A stretch of 64,000 nucleotides of DNA from JACCYU01 sp050740315. GTDB taxonomy: Bacteria; Pseudomonadota; Gammaproteobacteria; JACCYU01. The notes under the pieces are model-generated. The model searched no databases. It worked only from the letters and a program-made list of their open reading frames with translations, and was not told where the DNA came from. Each line of letters starts with the position of its first letter. The first letter of the stretch is position 1. The translations under genes and the position numbers were made by a program. The stretch spans positions 6,996-70,995 of the forward strand of contig JBOIDC010000005.1 of assembly GCA_050740315.1 (NCBI GenBank), given 5' to 3'. This document shows, one piece after another, positions 9,404 through 17,970 of this stretch.

Positions 9404-10303
9404 ATGCCGGAATTGATAATCGATAAGGCGTCGAGCCATGCTCCGGTCGCGGTCGGCGGGATCGGCGGCAGCGGAACGCGGTTGATTGCACGAATGCTCC
9501 GTCGGCTGGGTTACTACATGGGCGGCGATCTCAACGAGGCCAGTGACAACCTCTGGTTCACACTCTTGTTCAAGCGCGCTGAGCTTTTTGCCGCACGCAA
9601 TGGGCAAACTGATTTCGATCAAGCGGTCGACGTCTTCCGAGCCCTGATGTGCGAGAGCGTCCCGCTAACCAGTGATCAAAAGATCTTCGTTCGCAGCTTA
9701 GCAGTCATGGACCGACCGCAACATTCGGCTGCGTGGTTGCGTCAGCGGGTCGGGTCTTTATTATCGGCGGCGCGTGAAGAGCGCCCGCCCCTTGCCTGGG
9801 GATGGAAGGAGCCTAATACGCACGTGTTCCTCGATCGCCTCGAAAGCGCTTTTCCCGGGATGAGGTACGTTCATGTTATGCGAAACGGCCTGGATATGGC
9901 ATATAGCAGAAACCAGAATCAGCTTGGGCTCTGGGGCCCCAATTTCTTCGGCGGACAGGAATTTAATATCACCCCACGCTGGTCTCTCAAGTATTGGTGT
10001 TACGTGCACCGTAGGATTGCCCGCCTCGGCGAACAATTAATGCCGGAGCGGTTCATGTTGCTCAACTACGATGAGTTCTGCGCCGCTCCTCGAGCAGGCG
10101 TCAAGGCTTTCCTTCATTTTCTCGGCTTGGCTGTTGACCCATCGATACAAGCGTCCCTAACAGCGCTGGTGCGTAGGCAGCCAAGTTCGACAAGGAGATT
10201 CAGCCAGCACGGTCTTCAGCCGTTTGATCCCGAGGACGTGGCTTGCGTCGCAAGTTTCGGTTTTGACACTATGGTCGATGGCCCTAAGCCGGACACGCAA
10301 TGA
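9404..10303 (+). CDS. Sulfotransferase family protein
   Basis: A 299-residue protein with phosphosulfate loop GGIGGSGTR (18-26) and 3'-phosphate motif RNGLDMAYS (160-168). AAGGAG at 9395-9400 lies just before the ATG. The N-terminal layout resembles sulfotransferases of the Sulfotransfer_1/3 superfamily. Together with the next three genes it is visibly richer in A+T than the genes before 9361 and after 12939, which may mean separate acquisition. The acceptor is unknown. Confidence 0.75.
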   Translation: MPELIIDKASSHAPVAVGGIGGSGTRLIARMLRRLGYYMGGDLNEASDNLWFTLLFKRAELFAARNGQTDFDQAVDVFRALMCESVPLTSDQKIFVRSLAVMDRPQHSAAWLRQRVGSLLSAAREERPPLAWGWKEPNTHVFLDRLESAFPGMRYVHVMRNGLDMAYSRNQNQLGLWGPNFFGGQEFNITPRWSLKYWCYVHRRIARLGEQLMPERFMLLNYDEFCAAPRAGVKAFLHFLGLAVDPSIQASLTALVRRQPSSTRRFSQHGLQPFDPEDVACVASFGFDTMVDGPKPDTQ

Positions 10304-10385
10304 CTAACGATATCGTTGCGCACCTAAATCACCGATAACGGTTCTATATACGCCTCACGCAGGTAATCATCGCGGGTGCACCCCC

Positions 10386-11120
10386 ATGTCCAAGAAAATC
10401 TTCATTATCGGCACCGGTAGATCCGGCACCCATTGGATTGGTTATATCCTCGCCCGGCATGCGGAGATTCGCGCCACGATAGAGATTAAGCCTGCGTTTG
10501 ATTGGGTTACAGAGATGGCGCTGAATCCTGCGACTCGTCACCGGCTGTTTCCAAGGCTCGTGCGCTATTACCGACGGCAACATTTTCTCGCGGTTCCTCG
10601 TCACTACATGGACAAAAGCCATCCCAATATCTGGCTCGCCGAAAAGCTCGCAGCAACCTTCGATGACGCGGTTTTCGTGGGCATGCAAAGGAACCCATAT
10701 GCTACGGTTGCGAGCATGCTGCGCCACAAAGGTGTGTTGAAGTGGCAGGAAAGATGGAGTGAGTTCCCAACACCGAACCCATTTCTGGGCATCACCGATG
10801 AGCGGATAACCAGGTACGGCAGGCTGCCTCTGGCGCAAAGGTGCGCCATGAGGTGGCGTTCGCACAAGCAGCAACTGGAGTATTTGCAAGGTGTGTTGAA
10901 GGATAGGCTATTCGTTATTCAGTATGAGGAACTCGCCACACAGACGCGGCCTGTGCTCGCGTGCCTAAACAAGTTTCTAAGTTTGTCGTCTGCCATACCG
11001 ATGCCGGAGATCAAAACGGCGTCCGTTGACAAATGGCAAGAGCAATTGAGTGACGTAGAAATCGAACAGGTCGCCGCGGGTTTGGCTGACGCGCCGGCTC
11101 AGCCGCTATCGCGGGCGTAG
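10386..11120 (+). CDS. Sulfotransferase family protein
   Basis: A 244-residue sulfotransferase with GTGRSGTH (9-16) and QRNPYATVAS (101-110). It lacks signal or membrane segments. It is the sixth sulfotransferase domain of the locus and does not closely resemble the others, so it is not a recent duplicate. An 82-base spacer separates it from the preceding gene; that spacer holds a 12-base perfect palindrome at 10306-10317 (AACGATATCGTT) of unknown meaning. Function on a polysaccharide is inferred from neighbours. Confidence 0.74.
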   Translation: MSKKIFIIGTGRSGTHWIGYILARHAEIRATIEIKPAFDWVTEMALNPATRHRLFPRLVRYYRRQHFLAVPRHYMDKSHPNIWLAEKLAATFDDAVFVGMQRNPYATVASMLRHKGVLKWQERWSEFPTPNPFLGITDERITRYGRLPLAQRCAMRWRSHKQQLEYLQGVLKDRLFVIQYEELATQTRPVLACLNKFLSLSSAIPMPEIKTASVDKWQEQLSDVEIEQVAAGLADAPAQPLSRA

Positions 11121-11256
11121 GTTGCCGCCGGGTCAATAGCTTGTCCCTTGCCGCGCTCGCTGACGTTCATTTTTGTGGCTGTCTGCGCATGCGGTGCCGT
11201 GTATTGAACTTGCCGCTGACCGTTATTGGATCGCTCTTGATGTGCTTGCGCAAGTC

Positions 11257-12027
11257 ATGATCGTCAAGTTACGGTATTTCACCAAGCGCCCCAACTGGGG
11301 CGATGCATTGAATCCTTATTTGATCAAAAAGCTGATCGGGGTCGACGTGCTTCGCTACGGCCAGCAGCCCCCTCCAGCAGGGACGCACCTGCTTGCGATG
11401 GGCAGCATCCTTCACTGGGCGAACGCGGATTCGATCGTATGGGGGACCGGGGCGGTATCTCCTGCCGCTCGCTTGCCCACGAGGCCAAGCAGAATTTTGG
11501 CCGTTAGGGGACCGCTCACCCGTCAGATATGCTTGAAGCATGACATCGGCTGTCCGGAAGTCTATGGCGATCCGGCGCTGCTGTTGCCCCGTATTTACGC
11601 ACCGTCCGCGCGGCGGGAGCGTTATGATGTGGGCGTCATTCTGCATTATGTGGACAAACAGTCAGAATTCGCGCAGAGATGTCGGGCCGAGTGCGTGAAG
11701 CTTATTGACGTTTATGCAGATACCGAGCAATTCGTGGACGAAGTTTGCAGCTGCGCAGCGGTTCTGTCGTCGTCCTTGCACGGGCTGATTTGCGCCGATG
11801 CTTATGGAGTTCCCTCGAAATGGATAGAGGTCTCGAATAAGGTAATCGGACAAGGATTCAAGTTTAGAGATTACTATGCCTCTGTAGGCCGGCCTTGGGA
11901 GCAATCCGCGAAGGTTGGCGGGGGCACGAACATCGCCGCGCTGAGTGCGTTGTGCGATCTCAGAACGCCCAGCCTAGATGGTGACGCGCTGAAGCAGGTG
12001 CTTATGACATATATAAGTGGGCACTAG
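11257..12027 (+). CDS. Polysaccharide pyruvyl transferase family protein
   Basis: A 256-residue protein with the marks of the pyruvyl-transferase (WcaK/CsaB-like) family: an N-terminal NWGDALN motif (13-19) and the late SSSLHGLICADAYGVPS block. Members move a pyruvyl group from phosphoenolpyruvate onto a sugar as a ketal, adding a negative charge. The ATG at 11257 is chosen because family homology begins at once; an upstream in-frame start at 11173 would add an unrelated extension. Four bases separate its stop from the next gene's start, implying co-translation. Some family members have other substrates. Confidence 0.72.
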   Translation: MIVKLRYFTKRPNWGDALNPYLIKKLIGVDVLRYGQQPPPAGTHLLAMGSILHWANADSIVWGTGAVSPAARLPTRPSRILAVRGPLTRQICLKHDIGCPEVYGDPALLLPRIYAPSARRERYDVGVILHYVDKQSEFAQRCRAECVKLIDVYADTEQFVDEVCSCAAVLSSSLHGLICADAYGVPSKWIEVSNKVIGQGFKFRDYYASVGRPWEQSAKVGGGTNIAALSALCDLRTPSLDGDALKQVLMTYISGH

Positions 12028-12031
12028 GGCA

Positions 12032-12829
12032 ATGAGAATAACCGCTATCTTGTGTGTAAGAAATGAAGAAAGGCATCTCGACACTACGCTGACTCACCTG
12101 GTGTCGTCCGATATTCAGTTGGCAATTATCGATCATGATTCAACCGATGCGACCTCCGCGATATACGCCAAATACCGTAAGCACATCGTTTATGAGGCAA
12201 AGCTGCGGTACACAGGCGCATTCAGCCTAACCGAGCAACTGGCAGCCAAGGCAGAGGCAATGCGCAACATTTCCTCCGACTGGTTTATTCATCAGGACGC
12301 GGACGAAATATTGCAATCGCCCCGCAAGAACGAAAATCTGAGGGACGGTATCCTGCGCAGCGCCAGAGAAGGATTTAACGTCATCAACTTTGATGAATTT
12401 GTCTTTATCCCCGGCGGGATTGAGGATAAGTTCGCGTATCAAGATTTCTATCAAGAAATGCTGCTTTATTATTTTTTTGAGCCGAAACCGCGCAGGCTCA
12501 TGAGGGCATGGAAAAATGAGCCGGGCACTGCGCAGGCTGGAGGAGGGCATCGGTTGCGCGTGAGCGATCTGAGCCTTTGCCCCGAAAATTTCATACTACG
12601 CCACTATATCTGTTTAAGCGCTGAGCATATGCGGAGTAAATATGCTTCGCGGGTGTACGCTAAAGAAGACCTCGACAAAGGATGGCATGGCAAACGGCTG
12701 AATATCGATTTTGAGCGGATTTCGCTGCCCGGCAATGAGCAACTCAAGCATCTCCGATATGCGGATGATAAAATGTTCGACAAGTCGAACCCGTGGAGGA
12801 AACACTTCTGGGAAACCACCAGTTCGTAA
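12032..12829 (+). CDS. Glycosyltransferase family 2-like protein
   Basis: A 265-residue protein beginning MRITAILCVRNEERHL, typical of GT2 enzymes that use a CxRNE loop. DHDST stands at the nucleotide-binding position and HQDADE supplies the DxD metal ligand. The rest (NFDEFVFIPGG and the HYICLSAEHMRSKY stretch) matches bacterial glycosyl transferase family 2 proteins of unknown specificity. Base composition is A+T-rich relative to most of the window. It likely adds one sugar in the same pathway. Confidence 0.7.
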   Translation: MRITAILCVRNEERHLDTTLTHLVSSDIQLAIIDHDSTDATSAIYAKYRKHIVYEAKLRYTGAFSLTEQLAAKAEAMRNISSDWFIHQDADEILQSPRKNENLRDGILRSAREGFNVINFDEFVFIPGGIEDKFAYQDFYQEMLLYYFFEPKPRRLMRAWKNEPGTAQAGGGHRLRVSDLSLCPENFILRHYICLSAEHMRSKYASRVYAKEDLDKGWHGKRLNIDFERISLPGNEQLKHLRYADDKMFDKSNPWRKHFWETTSS

Positions 12830-12938
12830 ACGGCGGATGGCTCGCTCAATCGATCGAGTTTGCGGCAATACGATAGTCTCATTCGCTGCGAAATCTTCTT
12901 AAGGAGCGCGATCTGGAAATGTTCAGACACCGGTTGTT

Positions 12939-13769
12939 GTGTCGTCTACGCTCGCTGTCGCTATAGTTACTCACGCCCCGGATTTTTGCACCTTAAGCGA
13001 TACGGTCGATTGTCTTATGCGATCGCTGAATCACGCGAGGGACAAGAATGCCGTCGGTGTCGCTAACCTGTTCATCGTTGATAACGGGCCGGCATTGGGC
13101 TCTGCGCGGGAACTGTCTACGTTGATGGAGGCGTCATGTGCGTATCCCGACGTGGTTTGGCAAGTGATCACCGGCCACGGCAACGTCGGCTATGGTCAGG
13201 GTCACAACATGGCGATCGCACAATCGACGGCCGATTATCATCTGATTCTGAACCCCGACGTGCTGGTCGCGGAGGACGCGATCGTTAATGCCGTCGAGTT
13301 CATGGTTCAAAATCCTGACGTTGGATTGCTGGCGCCGGCGTTCGTCACGGCAGATGGCAGCTTGCATCATCTGTGCAAGTCGTATCCCACGGTCATCGAT
13401 CTGGCCTTGCGCGGTTTCGCCCCGGGCCCGGTCAAGAACGTCGCGCGCCGCCGCCTGGCCCGCTACGAAATGCAGGCCATCGATCCCTACGCGGCGCGTC
13501 GCGGCGTGCCGCTCATCAGCGGCAGCTTTATGTTTTTCCGGCGGCGCGTGCTGGCGCTGACGGGCGGCTTTTCGAGAGACTATTTTTTGTATTTCGAAGA
13601 CTTTGACCTGTCGCTGCGGGCGGCTGAGTTCGCGACCATAGCCTACGTTCCCACCGTGCGGATCGTGCACAAGGGCGGCTACGCGAGCAGGAAAGGGCTC
13701 AAGCACTGGTGGATGTTCGGGCGCTCGGCGTTCACTTTTTTTTCCCGGCACGGCTGGAAATGGGTCTGA
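12939..13769 (+). CDS. Glycosyltransferase family 2, WbbL/rhamnosyltransferase-like
   Basis: A 276-residue GT2 enzyme: VAIVTHAPDF start, VDNGPA loop, GHGNVGYGQGHNMAI, LNPDVLV (DxD-like), PLISGSFMFFRR and YFEDFDLSLRA. This set is characteristic of the WbbL-type rhamnosyltransferases that act early in O-antigen synthesis. The only usable start in the frame is GTG at 12939, since an in-frame stop lies at 12900. A good AAGGAG at 12901-12906 is too far upstream to serve it. The gene is back at the high GC of the locus core. Confidence 0.78.
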   Translation: MSSTLAVAIVTHAPDFCTLSDTVDCLMRSLNHARDKNAVGVANLFIVDNGPALGSARELSTLMEASCAYPDVVWQVITGHGNVGYGQGHNMAIAQSTADYHLILNPDVLVAEDAIVNAVEFMVQNPDVGLLAPAFVTADGSLHHLCKSYPTVIDLALRGFAPGPVKNVARRRLARYEMQAIDPYAARRGVPLISGSFMFFRRRVLALTGGFSRDYFLYFEDFDLSLRAAEFATIAYVPTVRIVHKGGYASRKGLKHWWMFGRSAFTFFSRHGWKWV

Positions 13770-13789
13770 GCCGCGTCCGAGTCCGTGCG

Positions 13790-14767
13790 ATGAAGACCGT
13801 GCTGATTACCGGCGCCAACGGGTTTGTCGGGTCGGCGTTGTGTCCGTTGCTGGCCGCGCGCGGATACCGCGTTACGGGCGCGGCGCGCGCACCAGGGCGA
13901 GCCGTGGATGGCGTACGACAGGTTTTCATCGGCGATATCGCTGGTGCCACCGACTGGCGCGATCACCTCGCAGGCGTGAGCGTAATCGTGCATCTGGCCG
14001 CGCGCACGCAGGCCGCCGGCGGCGCTGAAAATCTGACCGAGTTGCGCCGGACGAACGTCGACGCCACTGAAAATCTGGCGCGTCAGGCTGCGGCCGCGGG
14101 CGTGCGCCGCTTTGTTTTCGCCAGTAGCATCAAGGTCAACGGCGAGCTGACGCATGGTCGCGGTTTCACTGCCGGCGATGCCCCGTCACCGATGGATGCT
14201 TACGCGGTTTCCAAGCGCGACGCCGAGCAGCGGTTGCAAAGCGTCGCCGCCGAGACCGGTCTGGAAGTCGTGTCGGTCAGGCCGCCGCTGGTATACGGGC
14301 CGGGAGTAGGCGGCAACTTCCTGCGCCTGCTGCAGTGGGTCGATCGCGGCCTGCCGCTACCGGTGGCGACCGTGAGCAACCGGCGCAGTCTCATCGCCTT
14401 GGATAACCTCGTGGACGTTTTGCTGCAGTGCGTTCATCATCCGGCTGCCGCCGGCCGGACGTGGCTTATCAGCGATGGCGAGGATTTGTCCACCCCGCAG
14501 TTGCTGCGCCTGATCGCCGGTGCGATGAATCGCCGCCTGCGTCTGTGGCCGGCGCCGCTTTCGATGATCCGTCTGATGGCGCGCGCGATGGGCCGGCGCG
14601 AGACCTTCGAGCGCCTGTGCGGCTCGTTACAAGTCGATGTGAGCGAAGCGCGTGAGGTGCTCGGATGGCAGCCGCGCGTGCGCGCCGACGCGGCGATCGC
14701 GCGCTGTGTAGCCTGGTATCTTGCCTCTCGCGCCACGCGCGCGCGGGGGCTGAGGCGGGGATTTTGA
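13790..14767 (+). CDS. NAD-dependent epimerase/dehydratase, WbpV-like 4-keto sugar reductase
   Basis: An extended short-chain dehydrogenase of 325 residues: TGANGFVGSAL at the NAD-binding turn, HLAAR, FASSIKVNG and YAVSK (YxxxK catalytic pair). Its immediate neighbours are a WbpL-type sugar-1-phosphate transferase and a WbpM-type dehydratase. In Pseudomonas that trio makes and loads a 2-acetamido-2,6-dideoxy-hexose such as FucNAc or QuiNAc. By that analogy this enzyme reduces UDP-4-keto-6-deoxy-GlcNAc. The ATG at 13790 is chosen over earlier in-frame starts because the beta strand begins there and overlap with the previous gene is avoided. Stereochemistry cannot be told. Confidence 0.75.
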   Translation: MKTVLITGANGFVGSALCPLLAARGYRVTGAARAPGRAVDGVRQVFIGDIAGATDWRDHLAGVSVIVHLAARTQAAGGAENLTELRRTNVDATENLARQAAAAGVRRFVFASSIKVNGELTHGRGFTAGDAPSPMDAYAVSKRDAEQRLQSVAAETGLEVVSVRPPLVYGPGVGGNFLRLLQWVDRGLPLPVATVSNRRSLIALDNLVDVLLQCVHHPAAAGRTWLISDGEDLSTPQLLRLIAGAMNRRLRLWPAPLSMIRLMARAMGRRETFERLCGSLQVDVSEAREVLGWQPRVRADAAIARCVAWYLASRATRARGLRRGF

Positions 14768-14793
14768 CACCCGGACCATGAAGCTGCAAAAAC

Positions 14794-15813
14794 TTGGATA
14801 AGGCGCTGGCAGCGCTGTTGCTGGCCGCGACGTTTGCCGGTTCTTTTGCCGCCACCGGAAACATTCGCCGGTACGCGCTCAGGCATCGCCATCTGGATGC
14901 GCCCGGCCCGCGCAGCTCGCATTCCGAACCAATGCCTCAGAGCGGCGGAGCGGCGATCGTGGTGCCGTTTCTCTGCGCTGCATTGGTGCTGTTTCTGTTC
15001 GGCGCCATGCCGTCCATGCTTTTCATGGCACTGTTCGGCGGCGGAGCGGCCGTGGCGGCTATCGGTTTGTGGGATGACCGCACACCGGTGCCCGCGGGTT
15101 TGCGAATCGCAGTGCACTTCGCGGCCAGCGCCTGGGCGATGTATTGTCTGGGCGGTCTTTCGCCGTTGCCGTTTGGCGACATTTCTTTGGATCTGGGACC
15201 CGCGGGTTATGTTGCTGGAGCGGTTGCGGGCGCATGGCTGTTGAATCTTTACAATTTCATGGACGGCATCGATGGTCTCGCGGCCGGCGAGGCTATCGCG
15301 GTGTTGGGGTGTGCCTGCCTTATTATTGCCGCCGCCAATCCGGATGAGAGTTTGCTGTATCTTGGCCTGCTGGGCGCGGCCACTTTGGGTTTTTTGCCCT
15401 GGAACTGGCCGCCGGCACGCATCTTCATGGGGGATATCGGCAGCGGGTTTTTGGGTTTCGGGCTGGCCGTGTTGGCAATTTACACGGCAAATTCGGGCGC
15501 GCTTTCGATCTGGAGCTGGGTTATCCTATTGAGCGTATTCATCGTCGATGCAACTGTCACCCTGCTAAGACGAATCATAAACGGGGAACGATGGTACCTG
15601 GCTCATCGCAGTCACGCTTATCAGCACGCGGCTATCAGGTGGCGCTCGCACCAGTCGGTTACGCTGGCTGTGCTCGCCATCGATGTTGTATGGCTGCTAC
15701 CATTGGCATGGTATGTGAATAACCATTCTGACTCGGGGGTTGTCGTGGCCGGACTTGCGCTGGCGCCGCTGATCATCTTGGCGTTGGCGCTTGGGGCAGG
15801 TAAAAACGGGTAA
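14794..15813 (+). CDS. Undecaprenyl-phosphate sugar-1-phosphate transferase (WecA/WbpL family)
   Basis: A polytopic membrane enzyme of 339 residues from the MraY/WecA/WbpL family. It transfers a sugar-1-phosphate from a UDP donor to undecaprenyl phosphate, starting chain synthesis. Diagnostic parts are the early LDAPGPRSSHSEPMPQSGG loop, the NLYNFMDGIDGLAAGE catalytic aspartate region, the FMGDIGSGFLGF motif and a late H-containing loop (HRSHAYQHAA). About ten hydrophobic segments can be seen. The start appears to be TTG at 14794; no ATG or GTG gives full-length alignment. Placement after the WbpV-like gene suggests FucNAc or QuiNAc as first sugar. Confidence 0.85.
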   Translation: MDKALAALLLAATFAGSFAATGNIRRYALRHRHLDAPGPRSSHSEPMPQSGGAAIVVPFLCAALVLFLFGAMPSMLFMALFGGGAAVAAIGLWDDRTPVPAGLRIAVHFAASAWAMYCLGGLSPLPFGDISLDLGPAGYVAGAVAGAWLLNLYNFMDGIDGLAAGEAIAVLGCACLIIAAANPDESLLYLGLLGAATLGFLPWNWPPARIFMGDIGSGFLGFGLAVLAIYTANSGALSIWSWVILLSVFIVDATVTLLRRIINGERWYLAHRSHAYQHAAIRWRSHQSVTLAVLAIDVVWLLPLAWYVNNHSDSGVVVAGLALAPLIILALALGAGKNG

Positions 15814-15864
15814 GGACGCAATCTTGAATTGTCTGGCTCTAATCTCAGGAACTTAGCGCCTTAA

Positions 15865-17802
15865 ATGTTTAAGGCAATGCTTGTCAATCTGCCCAGAGGC
15901 GTAAAACGCCTGCTTCTGGTTACGCTTGATACCGGTATTCTGCTATTTGCCGTATGGGCCGCGTTTGTTCTGCGTTTCGATAATTTCTGGCCGCTGTGGC
16001 TGGAACAGCGGGTGTTGCTTTTCCCGCTGGCCGTCGTGATTTCCATCCCCGTGTTTTACGGGCTCGGGTTTTACCACTCCGTCATCCGCTTTCTGAACGG
16101 TCACGCCTTTGTCGGGATCGCGCAAGGTGCGACGATCAGCCTGCTGCTCATGATCGCCGTCTGGGTCTTCGGCCAGGGCCCGACTATGCCGCGCTCGGTG
16201 TGGGTCAATTTCTGGTTCGTCACGTTCGTGCTTATAAGCGGCTCTCGGCTGGTGGCGCGCTCCATTCTGCACAATCGCAATACGCGCATCAGCATGGGCA
16301 AGCGCGTGGCGATTTACGGTGCCGGCGAGGCGGGCATACAGCTTGCCCAGGCGTTGCAGCACAGCTGCGAATTTCGCCCGATGCTGTTTCTCGACGATCG
16401 CAAGGAGCTGCAGGGCGGCGAAATCCTGAGCCTGAAGGTCTATCCGCCCGAGCAGCTGGCGATTGTCATCCCGTATTTCCGCGTGACCGCGGTGCTGCTC
16501 GCGATGCCTTCAATATCGCGCGAGCGGCGGCGCGAGATCATCAAGAGTCTGGAGCCGTTGCGCGTGCACGTAATGGTGGTGCCGGGGCTGACCGAACTGG
16601 CGAGCGGCATCAAGCGCGTCGATGATATCCGCGACGTGGACGTCGAGGACATCCTGGGGCGCGAGTCGGTCAAGCTGGATCCGCGGCTGCTGAGCTCGTG
16701 CATTCGCGGCAAGTCGGTGATGGTCACCGGCGGCGGCGGGTCAATCGGTTCGGAGCTGTGTCGTCAGATCGTCAGCCAGCAGCCACGGCGGCTGATCATC
16801 TGCGAGATCTCCGAATACGCGCTGTACAAGATCGAGCGTGAGCTGATCCGGCTGGTTAAAGCAGCCGGTCACTCGGTCGAGCTGGTGCCGATACTGGGCT
16901 CGGTGTGTCATCGCGAGCGCCTGCAGTCCATCATGACGGCCTTCGGCGTCCAAACCGTTTATCACGCAGCGGCTTACAAACATGTGCCGCTGGTCGAACA
17001 CAATCCGCTGGCGGGGGTGCGCAACAACATCTTCGGCACTCACAGTGCGGCCATGGCGGCGCTCGCCAGCGGCGTGCAGACCTTTGTGCTGGTGTCCACC
17101 GACAAGGCGGTGCGGCCGACCAACGTGATGGGTGCGACCAAACGCTTCGCCGAGCTGGTACTGCAGGCGCTGGCGCAGCGCAAGCCCGCGACCCGTTTCT
17201 GCATGGTGCGGTTTGGCAACGTGCTGGCCTCCAGCGGTTCGGTGGTGCCGCTGTTTCGCGAGCAGATCCGCAGGGGCGGGCCGGTGACCGTCACGCACGA
17301 GGAAATGACGCGCTATTTCATGACCATTCCCGAAGCGGCGCAATTGGTCATCCAGGCGGGCGCCAAGGCGCAGGGCGGCGACGTGTTCCTGCTTAACATG
17401 GGCGAACCGATCAGGATCGTCGATCTGGCCAAGCACATGATCCGTCTGTACGGCTTCGAGGTGCGCGACGCGGACAACCCGGACGGTGACATCGAGTTGC
17501 GGTTCACGGGTTTGCGGCCGGGCGAGAAGCTCTACGAGGAATTGCTGATCGGTGAGAACGTGTTGCCCACCGATCACCCGATGATCCTGCGCGCGCAGGA
17601 AGAGGTCGTATCCGCCGAGCGCATCGATTCTCTGCTGGGCCTGTTCGACGCGGCGGTCAAGGCGCTGGATCACGCCGCTGTCCGGCGCCTGCTGCTGGAC
17701 TCGGTGCAGGGTTACGCGCCGCGCAACGGAATAGAAGACCACGTGTGGCTGGAGCAGGACAAGATCCTGGCGGCGGAGACCGCATCGTCCTCCGTTCACT
17801 AA
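15865..17802 (+). CDS. UDP-GlcNAc 4,6-dehydratase, WbpM/PglF type nucleoside-diphosphate sugar dehydratase
   Basis: A 645-residue membrane-anchored dehydratase. The N-terminal ~150 residues contain four hydrophobic segments; a first Rossmann-like domain follows (AIYGAGEAGIQLA). The catalytic SDR domain starts at GGGGSIGSE near residue 288. STDKAV and NVMGATKR supply the Ser-Met-Lys triad that replaces the usual Tyr in this family. Length and layout match WbpM, CapD and PglF. The product, UDP-4-keto-6-deoxy-GlcNAc, would feed the WbpV-like reductase two genes upstream. Gene symbol left blank because wbpM, capD and pglF homologues are not separable here. Confidence 0.88.
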   Translation: MFKAMLVNLPRGVKRLLLVTLDTGILLFAVWAAFVLRFDNFWPLWLEQRVLLFPLAVVISIPVFYGLGFYHSVIRFLNGHAFVGIAQGATISLLLMIAVWVFGQGPTMPRSVWVNFWFVTFVLISGSRLVARSILHNRNTRISMGKRVAIYGAGEAGIQLAQALQHSCEFRPMLFLDDRKELQGGEILSLKVYPPEQLAIVIPYFRVTAVLLAMPSISRERRREIIKSLEPLRVHVMVVPGLTELASGIKRVDDIRDVDVEDILGRESVKLDPRLLSSCIRGKSVMVTGGGGSIGSELCRQIVSQQPRRLIICEISEYALYKIERELIRLVKAAGHSVELVPILGSVCHRERLQSIMTAFGVQTVYHAAAYKHVPLVEHNPLAGVRNNIFGTHSAAMAALASGVQTFVLVSTDKAVRPTNVMGATKRFAELVLQALAQRKPATRFCMVRFGNVLASSGSVVPLFREQIRRGGPVTVTHEEMTRYFMTIPEAAQLVIQAGAKAQGGDVFLLNMGEPIRIVDLAKHMIRLYGFEVRDADNPDGDIELRFTGLRPGEKLYEELLIGENVLPTDHPMILRAQEEVVSAERIDSLLGLFDAAVKALDHAAVRRLLLDSVQGYAPRNGIEDHVWLEQDKILAAETASSSVH

Positions 17803-17970
17803 ACCGGCATCCGTGTGCGCCGGCGATGTTGCCGAGCGCTGAAAAGCTCGCCATACTTTAGAGTCTTAATCGGGCCCGCGCCGCGCGCGGCCGGATCCGT
17901 TGAATTTCCATCAGCTTTGCACGTGTCATCAAACGTGACAACACTCGAACCCAAGGGAAACTGAACCCCG

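Noticed and set aside
16741..17799. A 352-codon open frame on the minus strand opposite the WbpM-like gene
   Set aside because: It lies wholly inside a strongly conserved gene, lacks any recognisable motif and arises from high-GC codon bias.
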